14,947 bases of DNA, taken from NCBI GenBank assembly GCA_937996585.1, contig CALKUW010000154.1:1-14947 (forward strand), written 5' to 3'. Every line of letters begins with the position of its first letter. Position 1 is the first letter of the stretch. This DNA is from an uncultured Flavobacteriales bacterium. GTDB taxonomy: Bacteria > Bacteroidota > Bacteroidia > Flavobacteriales_D > Sanyastnellaceae. This document shows, piece by piece, positions 1-6,703 of the stretch. The translations under genes and the position numbers were made by a program. The notes under the pieces are model-generated. The model had not been told where the DNA came from. It was given only the letters and a program-made list of their open reading frames with translations, and did no database searches.

Positions 1-2198
1 GCCGCCGTCGTGTCGGTGTTGTTGGCACCGTTGGACTGGTTGGCGATGGTGTACAGGGCGAGGCTCACCGGACCATTGGTCGGGTTGTAGATCTCGAGGT
101 ACTTGTTGTTGGAGGAACCTTCGGCCGCCTCGCTGAAGAAGAGGTCGCAGGGCTCGCTGCCGGTGCAGGATCCGTCATCGATGTCGGAACCCGGGGTGTA
201 GTTGTCGGCATTGGGCAGGGTGCAACCATACAGGAGCACGTCGTCCACATCACGCGGGATGATCTTGAAGGCGCCGAAACCGTAGTCGAGCGGGCCCGTG
301 ACCTGGAAGGTGGCGTTGATCACGACCTCACCCGTAGCCTGGTGGTCGTATCCGCGGTCGTCGACCACGATCTGGCCGCTGCCATCGTCGAAGCCCCACT
401 CGCCGAAGCCGAGGTCAGGTGCCGTCACGGCACCCGTCGCCTGGACGAGCACGCCTTCCCACTCCTCCATCGCAACGGAGCCCGTGGCGAGGACCTCCGG
501 CGTCGGGAGCGCATTGCCTTGGCTGAGGATGGCGGTGGTGATGGGATTGCCACCCACGCCGACCATCTGGGTCAAACCGAAGTATTCGCTGATCTCACCG
601 GTGAGGCTCACGAAGTCCCCTTCCGCCACGGCGACCTCGGGGTTGAAGGCGAAGATGCCGCTGTAGGCACCCTGGCCCTGCTGAACGCTGAACAGGCTGC
701 CGTAGACGCCGGTCACGATGCCGCTGATGGTCACCAGCGAGTCGGTAAAGACCGGCGGATCGAGTGCTTGCCCCTGTTGGATGGTCGCGATGGAAATGGC
801 GCCGTCCACGATGTTGCAGCTGTCGTCGTCGATGACGGCGGCGGGGTCGTAGTTGTCCGCTGCGGCATTGGTGCAGCCGAGCTTCTGGAAGTCGTTGGCG
901 TCGCGCGGTTCGATGCTGTTGCCGAAACCGCCATTGATGGCGCCGGTGATGCGGTAGCTGTCGCCGAGGATGACGCCCTGGTCGGTGTAGCCGTCGTAAC
1001 CCATGTCGTCCACCGTGTGGTTGCCGCTGCCATCGTCGATGGTGAACTCACCGAAGTTGTTGAGCTCGCCCGTCACCGCTCCGGTGACCTGGCACAGCAC
1101 GCCCTCATACTCCTCGAGGTTGGCGTCGGCCGTGGAGAGCACGGTCGGGGCCGGAAGTGCATTGCCGCTGTTGAGGATGGTGGCGGTGGCGGAAGTCAAT
1201 TGGGTGCCACCGTTGAAGCTGCCCACCGTACCGTTGACGATGACGCTGTCGCCGAGGGCAACCTGCGTACCGCTGCCGTCGAGCAAGCCGCCGCTGACGT
1301 AGACGAAGATGCCGCTCCAGGCTCCCGTTCCATCCTGGATGGAGGTGTTGCTGCCGTATACGCCCGTGACGATGCCGCGGACATTGACCACCTGACCGCT
1401 GTAGGTGCCATCATCGTTGGGCCCCATGTCCTGCTGGATGGCACTGATGGTGACCTCGGCCGGGTAGACGCAGCTGCCGTCATCGGCGCCCGCGTTGGGG
1501 TCGTAGTTGGTGGCCTCCGGATCCGTGCAGCCGGTCGTCTCCACCACCGGGCAGGGGTCGCCGGTGTAGGTGTGGCTGCCGTATCCTTCGAGGGCGTTGT
1601 TGAGGGCGTAGTCGTTGTCGAGGACGATCCACTCACTGCTCAGGCTGTCGCCGGCGCTGGTCACCCAATCGCCCCCGTTGCCCATGGAGATGTCCGACTT
1701 GCGGCGCAATGTGTGGTTTGCGGTCGCACCGGGCACGCCCGCCACGTCCCAGCCGGAACCCGGGTCGCCGTTGAAATCGCCTACGGCGTCCACAGCGGTG
1801 TAGCTCGCCTCCGTTCCTTCGACCAGCATGAAGCCGTCATCGCCGTTGGAGAGGAAGTTGAAGGTGTGGTCCGCGGAAAGCAGCAACAGGGAGTCGGCCT
1901 GTCCGTGGACGATCAGGTACGTTCCGAAGGCATCGATGGTCGCACCGGCCGGGAACGTGTTCCAGAATTCGTATTCACCCACCACGGTCGGCGCATTGCT
2001 CACGTTCGGGAACGCGTAACTGCCGAGGTTGATGGCGGTGGGGGTAGGGTTGTAGATCTCCAGGTACTTGTTGTTCGAGGACCCTTCGGCGTACTCGCTG
2101 AAGAAGAGGGAACAGTCCTGCGCTGAAGCCAGGGAGCTGAGCACGAGGCAGAAGGCCAGGCTCAAGAGGGAATGAAACTTCCTCATGTTGAATTGCAT
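1..2198 (-). CDS. Secreted modular protein with lamin-tail and OB-fold-like domains (C-terminus off window)
   Basis: An open frame without a stop runs from ATG at 2198 to the left edge (732 codons plus two bases), so the protein is incomplete at its C-terminus. Residues 1-27 are a signal peptide (basic RKFH, hydrophobic core, cleavage after SLASAQ). A lamin-tail-like domain follows (about 28-215, signature FFSEYAEGSSNNKYLEIYNP). Two similar modules of about 195 residues come next (247-439 and 466-657), each resembling a pair of OB folds (GIVTGVYG, then WSGIF or YSGIF, then FDDGSG or IDDGSG). A second lamin-tail domain starts near 684. Cys/Asp linkers beginning GCTDPEATNYDPN separate modules at 223-243, 441-461 and 658-678. 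Such proteins in Bacteroidota are usually exported and often carry a type IX sorting domain at the C-terminus, or a nuclease domain as in ExeM-like proteins; neither can be seen here. ATG at 2186 is an alternative start with the same signal peptide. Exported location is well supported; the function is unknown. Confidence 0.85.
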   Translation of the reverse strand, partial: MQFNMRKFHSLLSLAFCLVLSSLASAQDCSLFFSEYAEGSSNNKYLEIYNPTPTAINLGSYAFPNVSNAPTVVGEYEFWNTFPAGATIDAFGTYLIVHGQADSLLLLSADHTFNFLSNGDDGFMLVEGTEASYTAVDAVGDFNGDPGSGWDVAGVPGATANHTLRRKSDISMGNGGDWVTSAGDSLSSEWIVLDNDYALNNALEGYGSHTYTGDPCPVVETTGCTDPEATNYDPNAGADDGSCVYPAEVTISAIQQDMGPNDDGTYSGQVVNVRGIVTGVYGSNTSIQDGTGAWSGIFVYVSGGLLDGSGTQVALGDSVIVNGTVGSFNGGTQLTSATATILNSGNALPAPTVLSTADANLEEYEGVLCQVTGAVTGELNNFGEFTIDDGSGNHTVDDMGYDGYTDQGVILGDSYRITGAINGGFGNSIEPRDANDFQKLGCTNAAADNYDPAAVIDDDSCNIVDGAISIATIQQGQALDPPVFTDSLVTISGIVTGVYGSLFSVQQGQGAYSGIFAFNPEVAVAEGDFVSLTGEISEYFGLTQMVGVGGNPITTAILSQGNALPTPEVLATGSVAMEEWEGVLVQATGAVTAPDLGFGEWGFDDGSGQIVVDDRGYDHQATGEVVINATFQVTGPLDYGFGAFKIIPRDVDDVLLYGCTLPNADNYTPGSDIDDGSCTGSEPCDLFFSEAAEGSSNNKYLEIYNPTNGPVSLALYTIANQSNGANNTDTTA
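82..144 (-). repeat. Copy 2 of lamin-tail signature repeat (DNA-level direct repeat)
   Basis: This 63-base stretch matches 2047-2109 at 57 of 63 positions by eye. It encodes the signature LFFSEAAEGSSNNKYLEIYNP of the second lamin-tail domain. The low divergence suggests recent duplication, gene conversion, or strong constraint on this strand of the domain. Confidence 0.8.
228..1460 (-). repeat. Two tandem ~195-residue OB-like modules inside the secreted protein
   Basis: Residues 247-439 (bases 1460-882) and 466-657 (bases 803-228) align along their length. Shared landmarks, in order, are an Ile-Gln-Gln start, GIVTGVYG, a Gly-Ala-(Trp/Tyr)-Ser-Gly-Ile-Phe block, an ILxxGNALP block, EGVLxQxTGAVT, DDGSG, a Gly-Tyr-Asp block, a final Phe-Gly block and PRDxxD. 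The order is the same in both, which points to duplication of a whole module. The flanking Cys/Asp linkers (816-878 and 165-227) appear to belong to the repeat unit. Confidence 0.75.
2047..2109 (-). repeat. Copy 1 of lamin-tail signature repeat (DNA-level direct repeat)
   Basis: This is the partner of the 82-144 copy, lying just after the signal peptide and encoding LFFSEYAEGSSNNKYLEIYNP. The differences are mostly silent, apart from the codons behind EY versus EA. Confidence 0.8.
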
Positions 2199-2256
2199 GA
2201 TGGTTTGGTACGGTGAAATTACCCCCAAGAAGCCTCGCGACGGGCGGGTTGGCGCA

Positions 2257-2304
2257 CGATTAACCGTTTGGTAACCCTATAAATCGATAGGGTTCCTTTA
2301 ATCG
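2257..2304. terminator. Nested inverted repeat between rnhB and the secreted-protein gene
   Basis: An inner perfect 8-bp stem (AACCCTAT at 2273-2280, ATAGGGTT at 2287-2294) has a 6-base loop. It sits inside an outer perfect 7-bp stem (CGATTAA at 2257-2263, TTAATCG at 2298-2304). It begins 4 bases after the rnhB stop codon on the minus strand, so it may end the glycosyltransferase-rnhB transcript. No clean U-tract follows on the minus strand, so the terminator role is inferred. A protein-binding site upstream of the secreted-protein gene is the main alternative. Confidence 0.45.
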
Positions 2305-2307
2305 CCG

Positions 2308-2913
2308 TCAGTCCGGGAATAACCGCCCTTGCGCCCCCCGGAAAGTTCGCCGGTGGTGGGGCGTTCCGCCGCGTTCGATGATGGCCGTCCTGTGCGCCTT
2401 GGTGGGATACCCCTTGTTGCTGGCCCAATCGTACCCCGGATGGGCGGCGTCCAGTGCTTTCATCCGCTCGTCCCGGTGGGTCTTGGCCAGGATGCTCGCC
2501 GCCGCAATGGCGAGGAAACGGCCATCCCCCTTGATTTCCGTCGAATGCGGAATGTCATGGGGGCGGAAGCGGTTCCCATCGACCAGCAGGAATTCCGGGC
2601 GGACGGACAATCCGTCGATGGCCCTGTGCATGGCCATGTAGGTGGCTTGCAGGATGTTGTGCTCTTCGATTTCCTGCACACTGGCCCAACCGACGCACCA
2701 CGCCAGCGCCTGTTCCTCGATCAGGATGCGCAATCGGTCACGGGTCGCCGCGGTCAAGGCCTTGCTGTCATCGAGGCCAGCCTCCAGCCATTGCACCCCC
2801 GCAGGACCGGGAATCACCGCAGCGGCTGTGACGGGCCCGGCCAGGCAACCCCGACCGGCCTCATCAACCCCGGCCTCAAGGCGGCCTTCCGTGGCATGCA
2901 GCAGCAGGGCCAT
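2308..2913 (-). CDS. rnhB: Ribonuclease HII
   Basis: RNase HII cleaves the RNA strand of RNA-DNA hybrids and starts removal of single ribonucleotides misincorporated in DNA. The 201-residue product has the usual family length. Family motifs appear in order: AGVDEAGRGCLAGPV (catalytic Asp17 and Glu18), DDSKAL (49-53), EIEEHNILQATYMAMHRAI, LLVDGNRF (Asp112), KGDGRFLAIAAASILAKTHRDERM (Asp148), and the C-terminal NKGYPTKAHR with HHRRTF. The ATG at 2913 is chosen because it overlaps the upstream glycosyltransferase stop by one base (TGATG) and places the first motif at the expected distance. A longer upstream extension would lie in another frame inside that gene. It is probably translated by coupling to the glycosyltransferase. 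Confidence 0.96.
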   Translation of the reverse strand: MALLLHATEGRLEAGVDEAGRGCLAGPVTAAAVIPGPAGVQWLEAGLDDSKALTAATRDRLRILIEEQALAWCVGWASVQEIEEHNILQATYMAMHRAIDGLSVRPEFLLVDGNRFRPHDIPHSTEIKGDGRFLAIAAASILAKTHRDERMKALDAAHPGYDWASNKGYPTKAHRTAIIERGGTPHHRRTFRGAQGRLFPD

Positions 2914-4112
2914 CAGAGGGTGGTGCTCATTTCGGGCACACTGCCCATGTCGAGCCCCGCTTTCCTGCCGGCCTTGTGGATGCAGGTCCAGAGCAGGGCC
3001 GCCGTCCGGTCCCAACTGAAGGCCTCGGCGCGCTCCTTGCCTTTTTCGGCGAGTACCTCCCGCAGGCCCGGCTCCCGTTCCATCCTGTGCATCGCTTCCA
3101 CGACGCTTTCGGTATCGCCGGGATCCACTTGCAAACCGGCACCTCCTGCAACTTCCGGCAAAGAGGTACAATTGCTATGGATGACGGGTGTTCCCACGGA
3201 GAATGCCTCGAGGACCGGAATGCCGAAGCCCTCGAACCAAGGGATGAAGACGAGGGCACCCGCAGCCGCCAACACCTGGGCCAGCTCATCCTGGGGCAAC
3301 CACCCGCATTGATGGACGTGGGTGCGGATGTCGCCATCGAGCCCGTCGAGTGCGTTACGCGCATCGAACCCCCGCTTCCTCCACATCGCTGACCCCACGA
3401 GCAACAGGTCCCAGCTTCCCCCCTCCTTGCGGTATCGGTTGAAAGCCGCAATCAGGCCGGCCAGGTTCTTCCGTGGATGTTGTGTCCCGATGAAGACGAA
3501 GTAAGGCTGTCCCCCGCTGTGCCTTCTGCGCACCGCCCTCACCTGTTCCTCCCGGTCCACGCCGAGCGGAACGCCATGGTAGGCCGATCCCGCACCGTTG
3601 TAGACCACGTCGATGCGGTCCTTCTCCACGCCGTACTGCTCGTGAATGTCCCCCGCACTGAATCGGCTGACCGTGGCCACCCGGAGCGCTTGGCGAGCGG
3701 CATCGGGAAAGCGCTTGCGGTAGTGCCGGGCCACGTTGTTCGGCAGCCACTCCGGGTGGTGTTCGAAATTCAAGTCGTGTTGGACGACAACCTGGGGCAC
3801 GTCCGTCATCCGGCTGGCAAATCCGTCCGGCGAAACGAAAAGTTCGGCCCCCACCTGTCGCAACAGCCTGGGAACAGCGCGGTCAAACCAGAGGTCCTGC
3901 AGGAAAGGCCGGCGCGCCGGCGGCCACAGCCAATGGCAGTGCACATTGTCCCCGGGGAACAGATCCTCCGGCGGAGTGCGGTCGAACAGCAAGTGAAACT
4001 CGTGCTCCGGATGGGCAGAAGTGATGCGCTGCACCGTCTCCAGCGTGAACCAGCCGATGCCGTCCAATCGACCCGGAACCACCAGTCTGGTATTGAACGC
4101 CACCACCGCCAT
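2913..4112 (-). CDS. Family 4 (GT-B) glycosyltransferase
   Basis: The 399-residue product has two Rossmann-like halves. The N-terminal acceptor half (about 1-190) opens with FNTRLVVPGRLDGIGWF, typical of GT4 enzymes acting on surface polysaccharides. The C-terminal nucleotide-sugar half begins near 203 with YFVFIGTQHPRKN (Arg214, Lys215) and includes the E-x7-E motif FEGFGIPVLEAF (Glu294 and Glu302), which binds the donor sugar nucleotide. It probably transfers a sugar from a nucleotide donor to a lipid-linked or growing glycan at the inner face of the membrane. It is divergent from the wzz-ligase pair across about 130 bases and overlaps rnhB by one base, so a part in the same polysaccharide pathway is likely. 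The donor and acceptor cannot be read from the sequence. Confidence 0.92.
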   Translation of the reverse strand: MAVVAFNTRLVVPGRLDGIGWFTLETVQRITSAHPEHEFHLLFDRTPPEDLFPGDNVHCHWLWPPARRPFLQDLWFDRAVPRLLRQVGAELFVSPDGFASRMTDVPQVVVQHDLNFEHHPEWLPNNVARHYRKRFPDAARQALRVATVSRFSAGDIHEQYGVEKDRIDVVYNGAGSAYHGVPLGVDREEQVRAVRRRHSGGQPYFVFIGTQHPRKNLAGLIAAFNRYRKEGGSWDLLLVGSAMWRKRGFDARNALDGLDGDIRTHVHQCGWLPQDELAQVLAAAGALVFIPWFEGFGIPVLEAFSVGTPVIHSNCTSLPEVAGGAGLQVDPGDTESVVEAMHRMEREPGLREVLAEKGKERAEAFSWDRTAALLWTCIHKAGRKAGLDMGSVPEMSTTL

Positions 4113-4116
4113 GCGA

Positions 4117-4145
4117 CGAAGCTACAACCCGCTTCGCAGGGAAAA
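4117..4145 (-). promoter_or_regulatory. Candidate promoter of the glycosyltransferase-rnhB operon
   Basis: On the minus strand TAGCTTCG (4124-4117) resembles the Bacteroidota -7 box TAnnTTTG, with TTTT at 4145-4142 as a possible -33 box after a 17-base spacer. The -7 box ends only 4 bases before the ATG at 4112, so the transcript would be almost or fully leaderless. The call rests on resemblance only. Confidence 0.35.
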
Positions 4146-4244
4146 GCCGGCTTTCGTGCATACTGCGGTGGATTCTCCTTGCGTTTCGGAGGCACTCCGG
4201 TGCATCTTGCACGCCGGACCTGAACCCACACCGAGCCGAAGCCC

Positions 4245-5237
4245 ATGGAGCACAACCAGAACAACGACGGAATGCAGGATGCCACGCTGCTGCGCAAGGT
4301 GTGGCAATGGCGGAACCCGCTCATCCTGTCCGGCATCATCGGTGGCATCCTGAGTGCCGCAGCATCGTTCCTCATCGAGCCTGAATTCCAGTCCTCGGTG
4401 GTCCTTTTCGCCCTGCCGCAGCAGTCCATCGGTGCCCAGTTCTACGAAGCCGAAAAACGGGAAGACATCCTCGCCTATGGTGAGACGGAGGATGCCGAGC
4501 GCCTGCTCCAGATTCTCAACTCCGACCGGGTGCGCCGCCGCATCATCGAGAAGTATGACCTCTGGACGCATTACGAGATCAACCGCGGCGAGCCCGGTGC
4601 ACAGGCGGACATGGCCAAGGTTTACGCCGGCAAGGTCGACGCCTCCCTCACGCGCTACGGCTCCATCCAGATCGATGTGTTCGACAAGGATCCCACGATG
4701 GCCCGGGACATGGCCAACGACATTGCCAACCTCACGGACTCGGTCGCCAACCAGCTGCGGAACGACCGCGCGCTGGAGGCGTTCCGCTATGCCAAGCAAA
4801 GCTTGGAGCAACATCAGAAGGGCATCGAACGCATGGAGGATCGGCTCGCCGATCTCCGCCGCGAGGGGGTATACGACTACCCCGTGCAGATCGAAGGCCT
4901 GAATGAGCAGTACGCCACCGCCCTCGCGGAAGGGCAACCCGGCCGCGCCGCCAACATCCTCGGCAAGATGGAAAAGCTGGCCCCCTACGCCACTGAGTTC
5001 AACCAGCTCACCACCAAGCTCGAGGACGCCTTCGAGCAGGAGGCGGTGCTCAAGAAGCGCTTCGACCTGAACAAGCTCGATGCGGAATCGCAGATTCCCG
5101 CCGCATTCGTTGTGGACCGCGCCGCCGTAGCGGACAAGAAGGCCCGGCCGGTGCGCTGGCTGATCACAGTGATGGGGGCCATTTCCGTGGTCCTCGCTGC
5201 CCTGGTGTTCCTGCTGATGCGCGACGCCATCCGATGA
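4245..5237 (+). CDS. Polysaccharide co-polymerase, Wzz/chain-length-determinant type
   Basis: This 330-residue inner-membrane protein has the Wzz layout. A short cytoplasmic N-terminus is followed by TM1 (about 25-43), a large periplasmic part with a helical, coiled-coil-prone stretch (about 170-280), and TM2 (about 303-325), with only five residues after it. Such proteins set the chain length of O-antigen or exopolysaccharide made by a Wzy polymerase. The segment before TM2 (PAAFVVDRAAVADKKARPVR) sits where the family has its Pro-rich motif. There is no cytoplasmic tyrosine-kinase domain, so it is not a fused Wzc. The ATG at 4245 gives a standard N-terminus. Its stop overlaps the next start (ATGA at 5234-5237), so it is very probably co-translated with the ligase/polymerase that follows. 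Confidence 0.85.
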   Translation: MEHNQNNDGMQDATLLRKVWQWRNPLILSGIIGGILSAAASFLIEPEFQSSVVLFALPQQSIGAQFYEAEKREDILAYGETEDAERLLQILNSDRVRRRIIEKYDLWTHYEINRGEPGAQADMAKVYAGKVDASLTRYGSIQIDVFDKDPTMARDMANDIANLTDSVANQLRNDRALEAFRYAKQSLEQHQKGIERMEDRLADLRREGVYDYPVQIEGLNEQYATALAEGQPGRAANILGKMEKLAPYATEFNQLTTKLEDAFEQEAVLKKRFDLNKLDAESQIPAAFVVDRAAVADKKARPVRWLITVMGAISVVLAALVFLLMRDAIR

Positions 5238-6703
5238 CCCCCGCCCCGGAGTCCCAACCTGCTGCCCGCAACGGGGCGGCTCCGGGCTTCCGGGGTCCGC
5301 TCCTTTGGGTGGTGCTGGGATTCGCCCTCCTCCTTGCGGCGGGCATTGCCCAGGAGCTGTACGCATTGGCCGCCCTGCCCCTGGTCGTCGGCATCGCCGC
5401 GCTCGCCCTCGCCCGGCGCGATCTGCTGCTGTGGGGCCTCATCGCCACCGTGCCGCTGAGCCTCAACCTCGAGCAACTCGACATGGGCGGCGTCGGTCTG
5501 TACCTGCCCACTGAGCCCATCCTCTTCGGTCTGCTCCTGCTGTTCCTGATGGACAGGATGCGCGGTGTGGGCATGGACGATGCGCTCGACCACCACCCAG
5601 TCACCCGTTGGATTCAGGTGATGTTCGCCTGGCTCGCCATCACCACCCTGGTCTCCTGGGACCCTTTGGTTTCCTTCAAATTCACCTTGGCGAGGGGTTG
5701 GTTCGTGGTCGGATTCTTCTTTCTCCTCGTCCCCCTATTCCGCCAGGGTGTGAAGCAGGAACAATTCGTTCTGCTCTACACGGTTCCCCTCATGGTGGTC
5801 ATCGGGTACACCGTCTTCCGGCATTCCGGCTACGGATTCGACAAGCAGGCTGGACATTGGGTGATGGAGCCCTTCTTCAAGGACCATACCAGCTATGGCG
5901 CGGTGCTCGCGATGTTCTGGTTCCCACTGTTGGCCCTGCTCTTCAAGCCAAACCGACAGGCCCTGGGCAAACTCGGCATGGGCCTGGCATTCCTGGTCCT
6001 GACGGTCGGGCTCATATTGTCGTTCACAAGGGCAGCATGGGTGTCACTCGTCGCGGCCGGGGGGCTCGGTTTGCTCATGGTGCTGGGCGTCCAATTGCGC
6101 ACGCTCTTCTTGACCGGTGCCCTGGCAGCGGGCATGCTCGTGTTGTCATGGGACCAGCTGCTGATCACGTTGGAGCGCAATGACCAGGACTCCTCCGATG
6201 ACCTGACGGAGCACGTCGAATCGATCAGCAACGTCTCGAGCGACGCCTCCAACCTCGAGCGCATCAACCGATGGAGCTGTGCGGTCAGCCTGTGGCAGGA
6301 GCGGCCCCACACCGGATGGGGACCCGGAACGTACCAATTCGTCTACGCCCCCCACCAGCGTTCCGAGCATCGGACCATCATCTCCACCAACAATGCCGAC
6401 CGGGGCAATGCCCACAGCGAATACCTGGGCCCGCTCGCCGAGCAGGGGTGGCCGGGTGCACTGGTCATGCTCGGTTTGCTCTACGCCAGTTGCGCCCTCG
6501 GTTTCAGAACGTATCGTGCCCTGAGGGAACAGCACCGCTGGCGCTCGCTATGGGTGCTGTCCATCTACCTCGGTCTCATGACCTACTTCATTCACGGTGT
6601 GCTGAACAACTACCTGGACACGGACAAGGCCAGCGCTCCCTTCTGGGGATTCCTCGCCATCCTCGTGGCGGTGGACCTCGAACTCAGGAAAAGCGCACGG
6701 TAA
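5234..6703 (+). CDS. O-antigen ligase / polymerase family membrane protein (Wzy/WaaL-like)
   Basis: This 489-residue polytopic inner-membrane protein has about ten or more hydrophobic segments and a large periplasmic loop at about 310-405. It carries the Wzy_C-type landmarks: SFTRAAW at 263-269, the ERINRW stretch at 342-347, GWGPGTYQF at 361-369, and NAHSEYLGPLAEQGWPG from 392, including His394. Members either polymerise lipid-linked repeat units (Wzy) or ligate glycan to lipid A core or protein (WaaL and relatives). The two cannot be told apart by sequence, but the four-base overlap with a Wzz-type gene favours a polymerase role. The final 20 bases overlap, tail-to-tail, the end of the phosphatase gene on the other strand. 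Confidence 0.88.
   Translation: MTPAPESQPAARNGAAPGFRGPLLWVVLGFALLLAAGIAQELYALAALPLVVGIAALALARRDLLLWGLIATVPLSLNLEQLDMGGVGLYLPTEPILFGLLLLFLMDRMRGVGMDDALDHHPVTRWIQVMFAWLAITTLVSWDPLVSFKFTLARGWFVVGFFFLLVPLFRQGVKQEQFVLLYTVPLMVVIGYTVFRHSGYGFDKQAGHWVMEPFFKDHTSYGAVLAMFWFPLLALLFKPNRQALGKLGMGLAFLVLTVGLILSFTRAAWVSLVAAGGLGLLMVLGVQLRTLFLTGALAAGMLVLSWDQLLITLERNDQDSSDDLTEHVESISNVSSDASNLERINRWSCAVSLWQERPHTGWGPGTYQFVYAPHQRSEHRTIISTNNADRGNAHSEYLGPLAEQGWPGALVMLGLLYASCALGFRTYRALREQHRWRSLWVLSIYLGLMTYFIHGVLNNYLDTDKASAPFWGFLAILVAVDLELRKSAR

Noticed and set aside
165..1532. CRISPR-like regular spacing of the three Cys/Asp linker repeats
   Set aside because: The repeats are about 650 bases apart, diverged at the DNA level and in frame inside one coding sequence, so they are protein modules rather than a CRISPR array.
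342..2126. A 594-codon plus-strand open frame opposite the secreted-protein gene
   Set aside because: The minus strand carries a signal peptide, repeated domains and conserved motifs without a stop through the whole stretch. The plus-strand product is low-complexity Val/Ala/Asp/Gly with no recognisable domain, as expected for the antisense of a GC-rich gene.
2329..3312. A 327-codon plus-strand frame across rnhB and the glycosyltransferase end
   Set aside because: Both opposite genes carry complete catalytic motifs, and this frame has none.
4122..5366. A 414-codon minus-strand frame opposite the wzz-like gene
   Set aside because: The plus strand encodes a protein with two membrane segments and the right topology, overlapping its neighbour by four bases. 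The antisense product looks like reverse-complement codon bias.
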